Part shown: in pieces, positions 54,384 to 63,748 of the stretch
Layout of the letters: each line of letters opens with the position of its first letter
How positions within the stretch are numbered: the stretch's first letter is position 1
Assembly (NCBI RefSeq): GCF_003316765.1
Contig: NZ_NIJF01000067.1
Location: forward strand, 1 to 64,000
Length of the DNA: 64,000 nucleotides
Source: Bacillus sp. P14.5
GTDB lineage: Bacteria; Bacillota; Bacilli; Bacillales; Bacillaceae_B
Direction of reading: 5' to 3'
Translations under genes and position numbers: made by a program
Notes under the pieces: model-generated
Database searches by the model: none
Told to the model about the DNA's origin: nothing
Seen by the model: the letters and a program-made list of their open reading frames with translations, nothing else

Positions 54384-55217
54384 TTAATCAAGAATTGTAA
54401 CTTTTACTGAACGTACTCCCCAATCAAGGGCATCTTGTCTTTCAGGGATAAATACGTCAATTTTATTACCTTTAATTGCTCCGCCAATATCTTGGGCAGT
54501 CGCATAGCCATATCCTTCAACATAGACTTCAGTACCAAGCGGAATAACATTAGGGTCTACCGCAATGACTTTCGCGTCTGGATTAGCATTCAGGTCGACA
54601 CCAGTCTTGGTAACACCTGAACATCCAATACAATCAGCCGTATAGGCTGTTGCAGAAACAGTGATGGCATTTGCTTCTTCCTGGGTTGGCTGAGTATTCA
54701 CAGGAGTTTCAGCCGGCTGTGCGGGAACAGTTTCCTGTACTTCAGCAGGTTCAGCAGCTGCAGTTTCTTGCGCTGCAGGCTCAGTTTTAGACTCTTCTGC
54801 TGGAGCTTGCTCTGGGGAAGAAGCTTGTTCCTGCTTATTAACAAGAGTAGCTACTCCACGGTTGTCCAAATCAATGACAAGGTTTTGACCTGGGTGAATT
54901 ATATCTGAATTCAGTGAATTGGTATTCATAAGTCCATCCACTGATACGCCGTAATATTTAGCAATTCCCCATAAGGTATCTCCAGACTCTACTGTATAAT
55001 TTTCAGTAGATGATACTCTCAATTGTTGATTAGGGAAAATTAAATCGGAGTTTAAGTTATTCCATCTTAGAAGATCCTCAACAGATGTACCATATTCTTT
55101 TGATAACCCCCAAAGAGTATCGCCCTTCTTAACTTCTACATTTTCCGCAGAGGCACCTGCGCCCATTGTTAGAGTTAAACTTGCTGCCGTTGCAAGAGTG
55201 ATAACTGTTTTCTTCAT
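54384..55217 (-). CDS. yocH: LysM-LysM-3D wall-associated protein, YocH-like (277 aa)
   Basis: Signal peptide (1-25, ending ASA) followed by two LysM repeats (VEVKKGDTLWGLSKEYGTSV at about 27, YTVESGDTLWGIAKYYGVSV at about 73) that bind peptidoglycan. A Glu/Pro/Thr/Ala-rich linker follows, then a 3D domain with VDPNVIPLGTEVYVEGYGYA and QDIGGAIKGNKIDVFIPERQ. Layout and length match YocH, a WalRK-controlled cell-wall hydrolase-like protein in B. subtilis. WalR operator not fixed here. The ATG has AAAGGAG upstream. Confidence 0.9.
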   Translation of the reverse strand: MKKTVITLATAASLTLTMGAGASAENVEVKKGDTLWGLSKEYGTSVEDLLRWNNLNSDLIFPNQQLRVSSTENYTVESGDTLWGIAKYYGVSVDGLMNTNSLNSDIIHPGQNLVIDLDNRGVATLVNKQEQASSPEQAPAEESKTEPAAQETAAAEPAEVQETVPAQPAETPVNTQPTQEEANAITVSATAYTADCIGCSGVTKTGVDLNANPDAKVIAVDPNVIPLGTEVYVEGYGYATAQDIGGAIKGNKIDVFIPERQDALDWGVRSVKVTILD

Positions 55218-55644
55218 TCTAGTAATCCTCTCCTTTGTTAGTAAGTGGTACGATATCTTTACTCACATTCTTCATGCTAACACAGGAGTAATACAGTACA
55301 ATTACGAGAGTATAATAGAGTCACTACATTTGTGTTTCACCATTGTAATGGGATTTTATTCCTAGGTATGAATGAAATGGTATCTTTATAGAGTGGTTTT
55401 AATATGCAGGTTTAGGGAGGGAGTGGGAATGGTATATAAATACGTTGCTAACCTCTATAATACTCCGATTCTGATGCCTATTCAATAGTAGTAAGGAAAT
55501 TTCTTAATAAGATTAAGGAAATTGGGTTGCTTAAAATGAAAGTATTAGTTCTTATCAAAAGTGTGGGGAGATGCGCCCTCTCAGCCGAGCTTCCATGTAG
55601 ACATTCTATTAAAAGCTTTTTATGGACTAAATAAACCTCAAAAT

Positions 55645-55680
55645 AAAACGAACAGCCTGTGAATTCTCACAGGCTGTTCA
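55645..55680 (-). terminator. Terminator after the methionine aminopeptidase gene
   Basis: TGAACAGCCTGTGAG/CTCACAGGCTGTTC type stem followed on the minus strand by GTTTTATTTTG. The rest of 55218-55644 holds no gene. Confidence 0.85.
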
Positions 55681-55705
55681 TGAAAATCAGATCTAAAAGG
55701 GGTTC

Positions 55706-56458
55706 TCACTCAGCTCCAAGGGTCAATATGATGGGCTCCCCTTTAGTCACCACAATGGTATGCTCAATCTGGGCTACATAACTTTTATCTTCTGTAACGA
55801 ATGTCCACCCATCATCCTCCTGGACAATTTCTTCAGCATTTGTAGATACGAAAGGTTCGAAGGCGATTACCATTCCATCTGCAAGAAGACCGTTATCCCA
55901 TGGATCAAAATAATTCATGATATGGGACGGTTCTTCATGAAGAGACTTTCCAACTCCATGTCCTGTGAGGTTCTTGATGACTGTATAGCCGTTTCTCCGT
56001 GCCTCATTATGGACAGCCTTACCGATTCCGTTTAATTTAGAACCTGCTTTTATCTTTTTAAGTCCAGCGTCAAATGACTTCTTGACGGCTTCACATAAAT
56101 CCTGAAGCTTTTCACTGCCTTCCCCTATAACAAAAGAGATACCTGTATCAGCATAAAATCCATTCTTTGAACCGGAAACATCAATATTAATGAGATCGCC
56201 TTCCTTAATCACCCGGTCACCAGGGATTCCATGAGCAACTTCTTCATTAATGCTGATACAGGTAAAGCCAGGAAAATCATACTCTTGTTTTGGAGCAGAA
56301 ATGGCACCATGCTTTTCGAAAAGCGTCGCTCCCAGGTTATCCAGCTCTTTTGTAGTCATTCCGGGCTTTGCGGCATTTTTCATGTCATCCCTGATGGATG
56401 CGACTACCTTCCCAATCTCTCTCATGGCTTGTAACTCTTGATCGTTTTTAATAATCAT
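55706..56458 (-). CDS. map: Type I methionine aminopeptidase (250 aa)
   Basis: A dinuclear-metal enzyme that removes the start methionine. Metal ligands of the pita-bread fold are visible: DLINIDVSGSKNGFYADTGI (two Asp), NLTGHGVGKSLHEEPSHIMN (His), VIAFEPFVSTN (Glu) and VAQIEHTIVVTK (Glu). Length fits type Ia and is closer to the second Bacillus enzyme (MapB/YflG) than to the ribosomal-operon Map, which is a few residues different. The ATG follows AAGAAGGAAG. Confidence 0.93.
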   Translation of the reverse strand: MIIKNDQELQAMREIGKVVASIRDDMKNAAKPGMTTKELDNLGATLFEKHGAISAPKQEYDFPGFTCISINEEVAHGIPGDRVIKEGDLINIDVSGSKNGFYADTGISFVIGEGSEKLQDLCEAVKKSFDAGLKKIKAGSKLNGIGKAVHNEARRNGYTVIKNLTGHGVGKSLHEEPSHIMNYFDPWDNGLLADGMVIAFEPFVSTNAEEIVQEDDGWTFVTEDKSYVAQIEHTIVVTKGEPIILTLGAE

Positions 56459-56543
56459 CGAAATCTTCCTTCTTTTATAGTTTTCTGTTTATATTATACA
56501 GATTAAAGCAAAAATGAGAAGAAAATTACCCTCTAAATATGAA

Positions 56544-57815
56544 TCAGTTTATAGCACTTTGAAGTTCAGTTATTTTATCGTCCAGGAATTTCAAATCCCA
56601 CTCTTGCAATTCTTCTTTATCGATGTTCTGAAGAATATATTTATGAAAACTGTATACAGTTTCCTGCCTTCCTTCCGGCATCTCCTTTTGTATAATGACC
56701 ATTGCTTCAAGGAGAGCGAGAATGACTGAAATATCCTGATCTGCATAATGTACAATTTGATAAAAGGATTTATACAGTAATTCTTCAAAGACGAAAAATG
56801 GTATTCTAACCCGCTGCTTGTTTTCCTTGTCCATCATCGTCAAATGACCGTCATTCAATTCCGCGGTTTCTCCCAGCAATACTCCTAAATACCGAATACA
56901 ATCCCTCGCTGTATTGGGATCATTAATGGAAGGGGATACAGCCCGCACAGCTATCTCGGAAATCCTCTGCAGAGAGAACTCCAAGTCATACTTCCCCATC
57001 CTCTCGCTGCCGAAGGATAAGTATTCCGATAAATCGCCACTGCTTTCTTTTTGACTGTATATGGTGTAAAGGTGCTGTCCTTTTCTGATGAACATCCCTA
57101 CTTTAATCTCAAAATCAATAAAGAAATCGTTAGCAGCTGTGCATTCCAATAAACCCTCAAAATCGACAAATTGGAGAAAGCCGCTTTCCTGGCTGCAGAC
57201 TTCTTTCTTGTTCAAAAACCTGCCATGGTCCATCATTTGTTCTTGAACAACGTTATTCTTTTGCAGCTCTTTATAGAACTTCACTATTTTCATCGCATCT
57301 CTTTCCAGCCTTCCGATTAAACTGCTGATCTGAATCGAAGTAGCCACATGATGGATGAAATAAGCAAAGTATGCAAGACATACAATGGCATACACCACGC
57401 CAAAAAACGCAGCAATAACCAAATCCTCATTAGGTGTGTTCCTCATGAACAGCAATGTGATTATGGAGTAAATGAAGCCACCCATGAAAATACCCAGTCC
57501 CCTGACAGTCTTCTTGTCATTCACAAAATGTTTGAGGGCTCTTGGTGAGAATTGAGAAGAGTAAGTAGTCAAAACAACCATCACTGTAGAAAAAGTAAAG
57601 GTGGTCATCGTTAAAAGCGATCCTGCTATTGTGCTTAACACCGTTTGTGCAAGATCAACTTTCGTCAGCATAAATGCGGGCAGGTATTCTTTCATCGAAG
57701 CGGCCCAGTAGTAATCAACTACTATCGTGACTACTGCCATAATCAATGACAATAGACTATAAAGTGATGGCACAAACCAGATTCGATCCTTCAAGTTAAT
57801 CAAAAAGCTTTTCAA
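56544..57815 (-). CDS. DUF2254 family membrane protein (423 aa)
   Basis: Four membrane helices are seen in the first 160 residues (about 16-38, 58-80, 105-125, 135-155), including STIAGSLLTMTTFTFSTVMV and SQFSPRALKHFVNDKKTVRG, the conserved core of DUF2254. The C-terminal cytoplasmic half contains RISEIAVRAVSPSINDPNTA, a family mark. Function is unknown; proteins of this type are widespread integral membrane proteins. Start is TTG with GAGGAAG nine bases upstream. Confidence 0.85.
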   Translation of the reverse strand: MKSFLINLKDRIWFVPSLYSLLSLIMAVVTIVVDYYWAASMKEYLPAFMLTKVDLAQTVLSTIAGSLLTMTTFTFSTVMVVLTTYSSQFSPRALKHFVNDKKTVRGLGIFMGGFIYSIITLLFMRNTPNEDLVIAAFFGVVYAIVCLAYFAYFIHHVATSIQISSLIGRLERDAMKIVKFYKELQKNNVVQEQMMDHGRFLNKKEVCSQESGFLQFVDFEGLLECTAANDFFIDFEIKVGMFIRKGQHLYTIYSQKESSGDLSEYLSFGSERMGKYDLEFSLQRISEIAVRAVSPSINDPNTARDCIRYLGVLLGETAELNDGHLTMMDKENKQRVRIPFFVFEELLYKSFYQIVHYADQDISVILALLEAMVIIQKEMPEGRQETVYSFHKYILQNIDKEELQEWDLKFLDDKITELQSAIN

Positions 57816-57880
57816 CTAATCACTTCCTCTCGCATTTCAAGAGTTCAATTATGTCATATTCACGGTAAAAACAAAATAAG

Positions 57881-57905
57881 AAAAACCGGCCTCAATAGCC
57901 GGCTT
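57881..57905 (-). terminator. Terminator after the DJ-1/PfpI gene
   Basis: CCGGC-TATTGAG-GCCGG stem followed on the minus strand by TTTTTCTTATTTTG. Confidence 0.82.
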
Positions 57906-57919
57906 ATCCTTTATTTATT

Positions 57920-58582
57920 CTATTGAAGCTGTTCAACAAAAGCTTTTGCGGTGCTCAAACCGGATTGGGGATTTTGACCTGTGACAAAACCTGTATCCGA
58001 CACTACATAGTCTGAAAACGCGCTTCCCTTTTGAAAGTCTGCCCCATTTTCCCTTAATCTGGATTCCATTAAGAAAGGCACCAATGAATCCATATCGGAC
58101 TGCTGTTCTTCCTCATTCGTAAAGCCGGTAATCTGTTTCCCTTCTACAAGATACCTGCCGGAAGATAACTTGACATCAACAAACCCTGCAGGTCCATGGC
58201 ATACAGCACCAATCAGTTTGTTATTCTCTGCAAAATGTGTTAATGCCTGCTGCAACGCCGGATTACCTGGTAAATCAAACATAGTGCCATGTCCTCCAGG
58301 TAGAAAAATCGCATTATAATCATTTACATTTACTTGTGATAAAACCAACGTACTTTCCAGTTCATGAATGGCTCCTTCCCATTCATCCGGGGGCATCTCA
58401 CCTTCGGTCACACTATTGGGATCAACTGGTACTCTTCCCCCTTTTATGCTGGCGACACTCACGCTGTACCCACTGCCTGTAAATTCAACGTACGGCTCCG
58501 CGAATTCAGATAACCACAAGCCAGTTTGGTGATCTTTATCGATTTGTTCAGTATTTGTAAGGACCATTAATATCTTTTTCAT
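57920..58582 (-). CDS. DJ-1/PfpI family (type 1 glutamine amidotransferase-like) protein (220 aa)
   Basis: A cytoplasmic alpha/beta-hydrolase-like fold with the nucleophile elbow IGAVCHGPAGFVDVKLSSGR (Cys followed by His-Gly) near residue 124, FLPGGHGTMFDLPGNPALQQ near 92 and the N-terminal Glu-region AEPYVEFTGSGYSV. Such Hsp31/DJ-1-like proteins act as glyoxalases or chaperones. C-terminal FVTGQNPQSGLSTAKAF is the family end. AAGGAGGAATGATTCT precedes the ATG. Monocistronic with terminator. Confidence 0.9.
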   Translation of the reverse strand: MKKILMVLTNTEQIDKDHQTGLWLSEFAEPYVEFTGSGYSVSVASIKGGRVPVDPNSVTEGEMPPDEWEGAIHELESTLVLSQVNVNDYNAIFLPGGHGTMFDLPGNPALQQALTHFAENNKLIGAVCHGPAGFVDVKLSSGRYLVEGKQITGFTNEEEQQSDMDSLVPFLMESRLRENGADFQKGSAFSDYVVSDTGFVTGQNPQSGLSTAKAFVEQLQ

Positions 58583-58842
58583 AGAATCATTCCTCCTTCG
58601 GTCTTGTTAACCTGTATTTATCCTTGGGAAAAGGGAGTTAAACAATATTAGGTTGACAAGTTTTTAATAATATTTTTCAACGCTTTTCATAAGGGTGTCT
58701 GCGAATAGATTGTTGTTTATACTCTCAACTAGTTAACCCTTTTCATACGACAGACTTAAGGAAAGCATATATACTTAAGGTTAATCAGGAAGCAGTTAAC
58801 CGCTAAACAGAGCAATTTCAGAACAGAAAGGAGCTTTTTTAC

Positions 58843-59217
58843 ATGAATCAATTTGCTCGAATCCTTCTATTGTTTACTCTCATTCCTATTGCGCTTTTGG
58901 CTTGCAGTTCCAGTAACCAGGAAGAACTGACGAATGAAAAAGCCAAGCAAATGATTGATGCCGGTGAGGTCGAAGTCATAGACGTCAGAAGCGAAGAAGA
59001 ATATTCACAAGGACATTTACAACACAGCTTGTTGATTCCTTTAGATGATCTTCAAAACAGGTTGGATGAGCTGGATAAAAACCAACCCTATTTGGTAGTT
59101 TGCAGAACCGGTAATCGCTCTTCTCAAACAGCAGAAATATTGAAGAGCAATGGATTTACTTCTGTCTATAATCTAAAATCAGGACTAAGTGCATGGAGCT
59201 ATCCCCTGGAAAGTTAA
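58843..59217 (+). CDS. Rhodanese-like lipoprotein (124 aa)
   Basis: A lipoprotein signal (lipobox LLACS, Cys about residue 21) anchors a rhodanese domain: VEVIDVRSEEEYSQGHLQHS near residue 43 and the active-site loop YLVVCRTGNRSSQTAEILKS (Cys about 84), with the C-terminal GLSAWSYPLE. It may transfer sulfane sulfur or act in redox chemistry outside the membrane. GAAAGGAGCTTTTTTAC precedes the ATG. Followed by a strong terminator. Confidence 0.9.
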   Translation: MNQFARILLLFTLIPIALLACSSSNQEELTNEKAKQMIDAGEVEVIDVRSEEEYSQGHLQHSLLIPLDDLQNRLDELDKNQPYLVVCRTGNRSSQTAEILKSNGFTSVYNLKSGLSAWSYPLES

Positions 59218-59260
59218 AGAGCCAGATGCTGAATGAAAATCAGCACCTGGCTCTTTTTCT
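59217..59260 (+). terminator. Terminator after the rhodanese gene
   Basis: AGAGCCAGATGCTGA/TCAGCACCTGGCTCT stem (one bulge) followed by TTTTTCTTATT. Confidence 0.92.
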
Positions 59261-59331
59261 TATTATATATTCACCTATGTTAGTCACGTCTCGTACCCGT
59301 TGCCAGAGCTGGACGCTTCAGTTTATGAGCT

Positions 59332-60431
59332 TCAGTCGATGATTTGCAAATCTTTCGGAAACTTCGTCAACGTTTCATATCCATTTTCAGTAACGAGTAC
59401 ATCATCTTCAATACGGACTCCGCCGATTTTAGGAATATAAATTCCTGGTTCAATAGTATAAACCATTCCTTCTTTGAGGATGCCATCATTTGAATGGCTC
59501 ATTGAGGGAAATTCATGAACATTAATTCCCATTCCATGACCGATTCGGTGAGGGAAATATTCTCCATAGCCCGCATCTGAAATGATTTTACGGGCAGTGC
59601 TGTCCAAATCGCCGATCCTGTTTCCAGGTTTACTCATCTCAAGTGAAGCCAATTCTGCCCTAAGCACAGTATCGTAAATTTCTTTTTGTTTATCTGTTGC
59701 TGATTTAAATGCCACCGTACGAGTGATATCAGAGCAATAACCATCAAGGACAACACCTAAGTCAAATAAGACAAGATCTCCTGATTTTAACTGGCGGCCC
59801 CCAGGATTACCGTGGGGTTCACCGGATTTCTCACCAAAGAGGACCATTGTGGAGAATGACATTTGGCGAATCCCTTTTTCTTCAATTCATATTCAATCTT
59901 GGCGAGGACTTCCATCTCTGTTATCCCCTCTTGAAGTGCTTCGACTCCTGTTTTCACTCCGAAGTCAGCCATTTCAGCTGCTCTGCGTATGGTTTCAATC
60001 TCCTTTTCATCCTTGACAACCCGGAGCTCGTTCAATTTATCCTCGGCATTGATGACCTCCGCCTTAGGAAAAAGAGACAAAAATGCCTCACTGCGAGAGT
60101 AAGATAGCACTTCTTTTTCGATAGCCAGTTTTTCTGGAGCGCCTGTCTCTCTCCGCTCGATCGAAGTTTTAATAAAGTCCCACGGGTTTTCATGGTCACC
60201 ATAACCAATAATTTCATACTCCCACCCGGCATTCTTCAATTGTCCCTTTTCCATTGCTGGAAGTACAAATAAAGGATCTGACTCCTTGAATAGAAACAGG
60301 CCCATAAGGCGTTCGTGGGGATCAGTAAGAAAATCTGACAAGTAAAAAACATTTTCTTTAGAGTTAATAAAAACTGCTTCGATGTTTTGTTCCTTTAACC
60401 AATTTTGAACTTTTTCTATACGTTTACTCAT
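59332..60431 (-). CDS. M24 family (Xaa-Pro dipeptidase-like) metallopeptidase, interrupted by a one-base frameshift
   Basis: The N-terminal creatinase-like domain (IEKVQNWLKEQNIEAVFINS, VFYLSDFLTDPHERLMGLFL) is followed, in another frame, by the pita-bread catalytic domain: DLVLFDLGVVLDGYCSDITR (two Asp), HRIGHGMGINVHEFPSM (His), YTIEPGIYIPKIGGVRIEDD (two Glu). The break is at a five-T run (59875-59879); one extra A gives LKKKGIRQMSFSTMVLFGEK and 366 residues, the normal length of YkvY/PepQ-like Bacillus enzymes. Hydrolyses Xaa-Pro dipeptides by family. The ATG at 60431 is preceded by GGAGTG. Confidence 0.88.
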
Positions 60432-60734
60432 TCAGCGACACTCCAATTCATTACATATGTATATCTTATCTATAATGATTTATTAGAAACGCTGGATTGT
60501 CAACCGCTAATCATATTGAGGTTATAAAACGAAAGGTTAAGTAACCTTGCATCATCAATCTCTATAAGGATTATAAATGTTGAATAAAAATAAGTGGTCT
60601 TTTAAATACCTAGATCAAGAATCTCCCCTGGATACTAATGCGTTTCTCACTAAAAGGTGGAGCATCTCTTCTCTTCTTGCTTACCAGAATATTTGAATAA
60701 ATAATGCAGTTACTTTACAAGATTCATATAAAAT

Positions 60735-60760
60735 AGCTGCAAAGTTTACGAAAAGAGCTT
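60735..60760 (-). repeat. Short intergenic repeat R2
   Basis: The minus strand reads AAGCTCTTTTCGTAAACTTT followed by GCAGCTATTT, a close copy of the repeat at 15131. The surrounding 60432-60836 has no gene. Confidence 0.72.
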
Positions 60761-60836
60761 AAAAATATTAGGAACCTTCAGAGGACTAAACCATAACCGT
60801 TTTCCTCTGCATCCATTAGTTTTTTCTTTTTCGCAC

Positions 60837-60875
60837 AAAAAAACACCCTCTTTTCAATAATGAAAGAAGATGTCT
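60837..60875 (-). terminator. Terminator after the 89-aa protein gene
   Basis: ACATCTTCTTTC-ATTATT-GAAAAGAGGGTGT stem (one mismatch, one wobble) followed on the minus strand by TTTTTTT. Confidence 0.82.
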
Positions 60876-60885
60876 TTATACAGCA

Positions 60886-61155
60886 TTATACCTCTGCTGT
60901 TCCGATGAAGTCTTTTAAAAGTTCCTCTGCCTGAATGCGGGCTTCGACATTTTCAGTGCTGATTGGCGTGAATTCCAACTGACCTGCGCGTTCGGAAACT
61001 TCAATCATAATTTCGTTCGTTACATGAAATGGAAATAAACTTCTAGGAAGATGCTGCATTGCACTTTCTAAGATCTCTGTTTCCTCATTTTCAAATAATG
61101 TTAAAGTAATGATTTCGTCTGACATATTTTCGATTTTATATAGACCTATATCCAC
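60886..61155 (-). CDS. Conserved hypothetical protein (89 aa)
   Basis: Acidic soluble protein with no Cys and a beta/alpha pattern (DIGLYKIENMSDEIITLTLF, HLPRSLFPFHVTNEIMIEVS, FTPISTENVEARIQAEELLK). Start is GTG with GAGGAG about ten bases upstream; an ATG at codon 11 is the alternative. Has its own terminator and lies between the M24 peptidase and topB. Family not recognised. Presence of a good site and terminator makes it a real gene. Confidence 0.65.
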   Translation of the reverse strand: MDIGLYKIENMSDEIITLTLFENEETEILESAMQHLPRSLFPFHVTNEIMIEVSERAGQLEFTPISTENVEARIQAEELLKDFIGTAEV

Positions 61156-61333
61156 TTACAGCTCACTCCTCTATGAATATTTATGAATAAGTAGTTATTG
61201 TAAACTTACCCTCTCAGCTGAAGTTGAAACTGTTTTAGTGAAAAATATTTTTCAGCTGTATATTAAACTGTATTAGATAGTCAGCCTTTTCCATGTCAAT
61301 CGGAACTAATTAAGAAATTATTTTACTATAGTT

Positions 61334-63483
61334 TTAATTTTGGAATTCAAATTGAACTTTCTTTTCCTTGTCATTCCATTTAAGAATGGCGTCAAAGGAT
61401 TTGTCCCCTTTTTTGAAGCCTTTGATAACATCTGTTTTTCCTTCATCGATCAGTTTTTTTGCATTTGTTTGGGAGATTTTCTTTTTCATGATTACTTTTG
61501 AAAGAGTGAAACTGCACTTTGATTTTTTATAAGCACTGCAGCCATAGAATTCGCCTTTATCAATGACCTTTGCCCTGCAATAAGGACATGAACCGATGGA
61601 CTTGCCGAGTGATGCTTTCGAACCTGTTCTTTGTATGGTTTCAGTATCGATCCCTTCAAAGGACCATCCCTTTGAAGCCTCAATGGCATCATCGATGATT
61701 TTTCCGCTAAGTTTTTTACCTGTTCCATGAATTGAGGTGCAGATGCCTTGCCCTGGCCGATTTCCCGCAGCCTCTGCTCCCATTTAGCGGTCATTTCAGG
61801 GGAAGCCAAAATCTTTTCACCGATCGCTTCAATTAATACTTTTCCCTTATCGGTTGCAAAAACAGCATTACGTTTTACATCAATATATTTTCTGTCTTTC
61901 AGGCCGGCAATGATGCTGGCTCTTGTTGCCTCTGTCCCAAGTCCTTCTGTACTCGAAAGGACTTTTTCCAGATCTTCATTATCTAAATGCTTTCCAGCGG
62001 TTTTCATCAAGGTAATCAGTTGTCCCTCTGTGTAACGTTTAGGGGGTTGAGTTTTTCCTTCTTTTACCTTAACGCTTTTTACACACCCTGGATCACCTTC
62101 TTTTACGTTGGGCAGCAGTTGTTCATCGTCTTTCTCTTGTTGGAAAATTACTTTTCTCCAGCCTTCCTGTACCTGAATCTTTCCTTTGGAGATGAATTCA
62201 GCTCGTCCATCTACAAGCGTTATTAACGGACTATAGTCAAAAATCGATTTTTCAAAATGAGCAGCAATCAGCCTTCGAACGACAAGATCATAGATTTTCT
62301 GCTCATCAGGAATCAGCTTTTCAGGGTTTTTCACTTGTTCGGTAGGAATGATGGCATAGTGATCGGTCACTTTTTGTTCATTGACATATCGTCTGTTATT
62401 CATCAACGATTTGACCGGCAGAGGGAACAGGTCCTGATACGCAGGCATTCTGCTGAATTTTTCCATGATTTCTGGAAAGGTTTCTGCTTCTCCTTTTGTT
62501 ACATAATTGGAATCGGAACGTGGATATGAAACAATTCCCTTTTGATAAAGCTTTTGAAGCGTTTCCAGTGTTTTTTGTGGAGAAAATTTATAGAGTTTGT
62601 TGGCAGTGGCCTGGAGGGAAGAAAGATTAAACAGCAATGGAGGCTGATACTCTTTTCTTTCCGTGGAAAGTTCTTTGATTTCTGCAGGTTTCCCTTTACA
62701 GAAATCAGCGATTTTCAACGCAGTCTCTTTGTCTTTTAATCTCGGCTGCTTATCTTTTTCCCACTTCCCCTGGTATACATTACCGTCTACATCAAAATCA
62801 GCGGTTACCTCCCAGAAAGGTTCACTTACAAAGCTTTCAATCTCTCTTTCTCTTTTCACTATAAGCGCAAGCGTAGGCGTCTGCACACGGCCGGCAGAAA
62901 AGACATCGGAGATTCCCTTCTGCTTTAGAAGTATACTGTAGATTCTAGAAGCATTCATGCCGATGATCCAGTCCGCACAAGCCCTTGAATAAGCTTCATA
63001 GAAGACGCTTCTCGTTTCACTTTCATCCAGCAGTTTCGAAAAACCCTCTGTTACCGCTTTTGGTGTAAGAGAGGAGATCCATAATCTTTTCATAGGTTTT
63101 TTGATCCCGGACATATTGATAATATTTCGTACAATCAATTCCCCTTCCCGTCCTGCATCCCCAGCATGAATGATTTCATTTACTGCCGGTTTCTGCAATA
63201 AAGATTTAACCGCATTAAATTGCTTGTATTTTGAACGGGTCACTTCATATTTGAATCTATCCGGAATCATCGGTAACGATTCAATATTCCACTTCTTCCA
63301 CTTCGCATCATATTTTTCAGGAGATTGAAGCTGTAAAAGATGTCCGATTGCCCAGGTTATATAGGCACCTTCCGGAAACAGCTGGTTGGGCAGGACTTCA
63401 ATGAATCCTTGCCCTTTCTTATGAGGAAAAGGTTTTGCTAATGCAGCTCCTTGGTCAGGCTTTTCAGCAATAATAACTTTCAT
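61334..63483 (-). CDS. topB: DNA topoisomerase III, interrupted by a one-base frameshift
   Basis: A type IA topoisomerase that decatenates DNA. MKVIIAEKPDQGAALAKPF and IIHAGDAGREGELIVRNIIN form the TOPRIM part (acidic triad), SSLTPKAVTEGFSKLLDESE follows, VFSAGRVQTPTLALIVKRER and KGIVSYPRSDSNYVTKGEAE (catalytic Tyr in SYPRSDS) lie in the cap and gate, then RASIIAGLKDRKYIDVKRNA. A C-terminal Cys zinc-like motif (GSCPYCRAKVIDKGEFYGCS) lies in the second ORF. The frame breaks at the six-T run 61712-61717; one extra A joins QVKKLSGKIIDDAIEASKGW and gives 716 residues. The ATG at 63483 was chosen because AAAGGAG precedes it; the longer ORF start at 63507 is rejected. Confidence 0.93.
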
Positions 63484-63748
63484 TGTTAACTCCTTTTTGC
63501 AATTCATTTAGGTAATTTCTGTTCATCCTTTTAGAGGTTTTACACTTCTTTGACCAGTTAGGATTTAAGTCGTGCAATTAAATGTGAACCCATCTTTGGA
63601 ATTTTTTTATTACAAATATTTTTATTGTAGCACATTGAAAAAGTCCTCTACTATCATTTTAATTGTCCTTGAGGAAAACTGGCGGGTTATTTGATAAAGT
63701 ATAAATAGATAGTAAAATAGGAACAGTTTGAAGAAAAGAGGAAAAGAT

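Noticed and set aside
61334-61783. Separate zinc-ribbon gene after topB
   Set aside because: It is the C-terminal end of topB in another frame, joined by one missing A.
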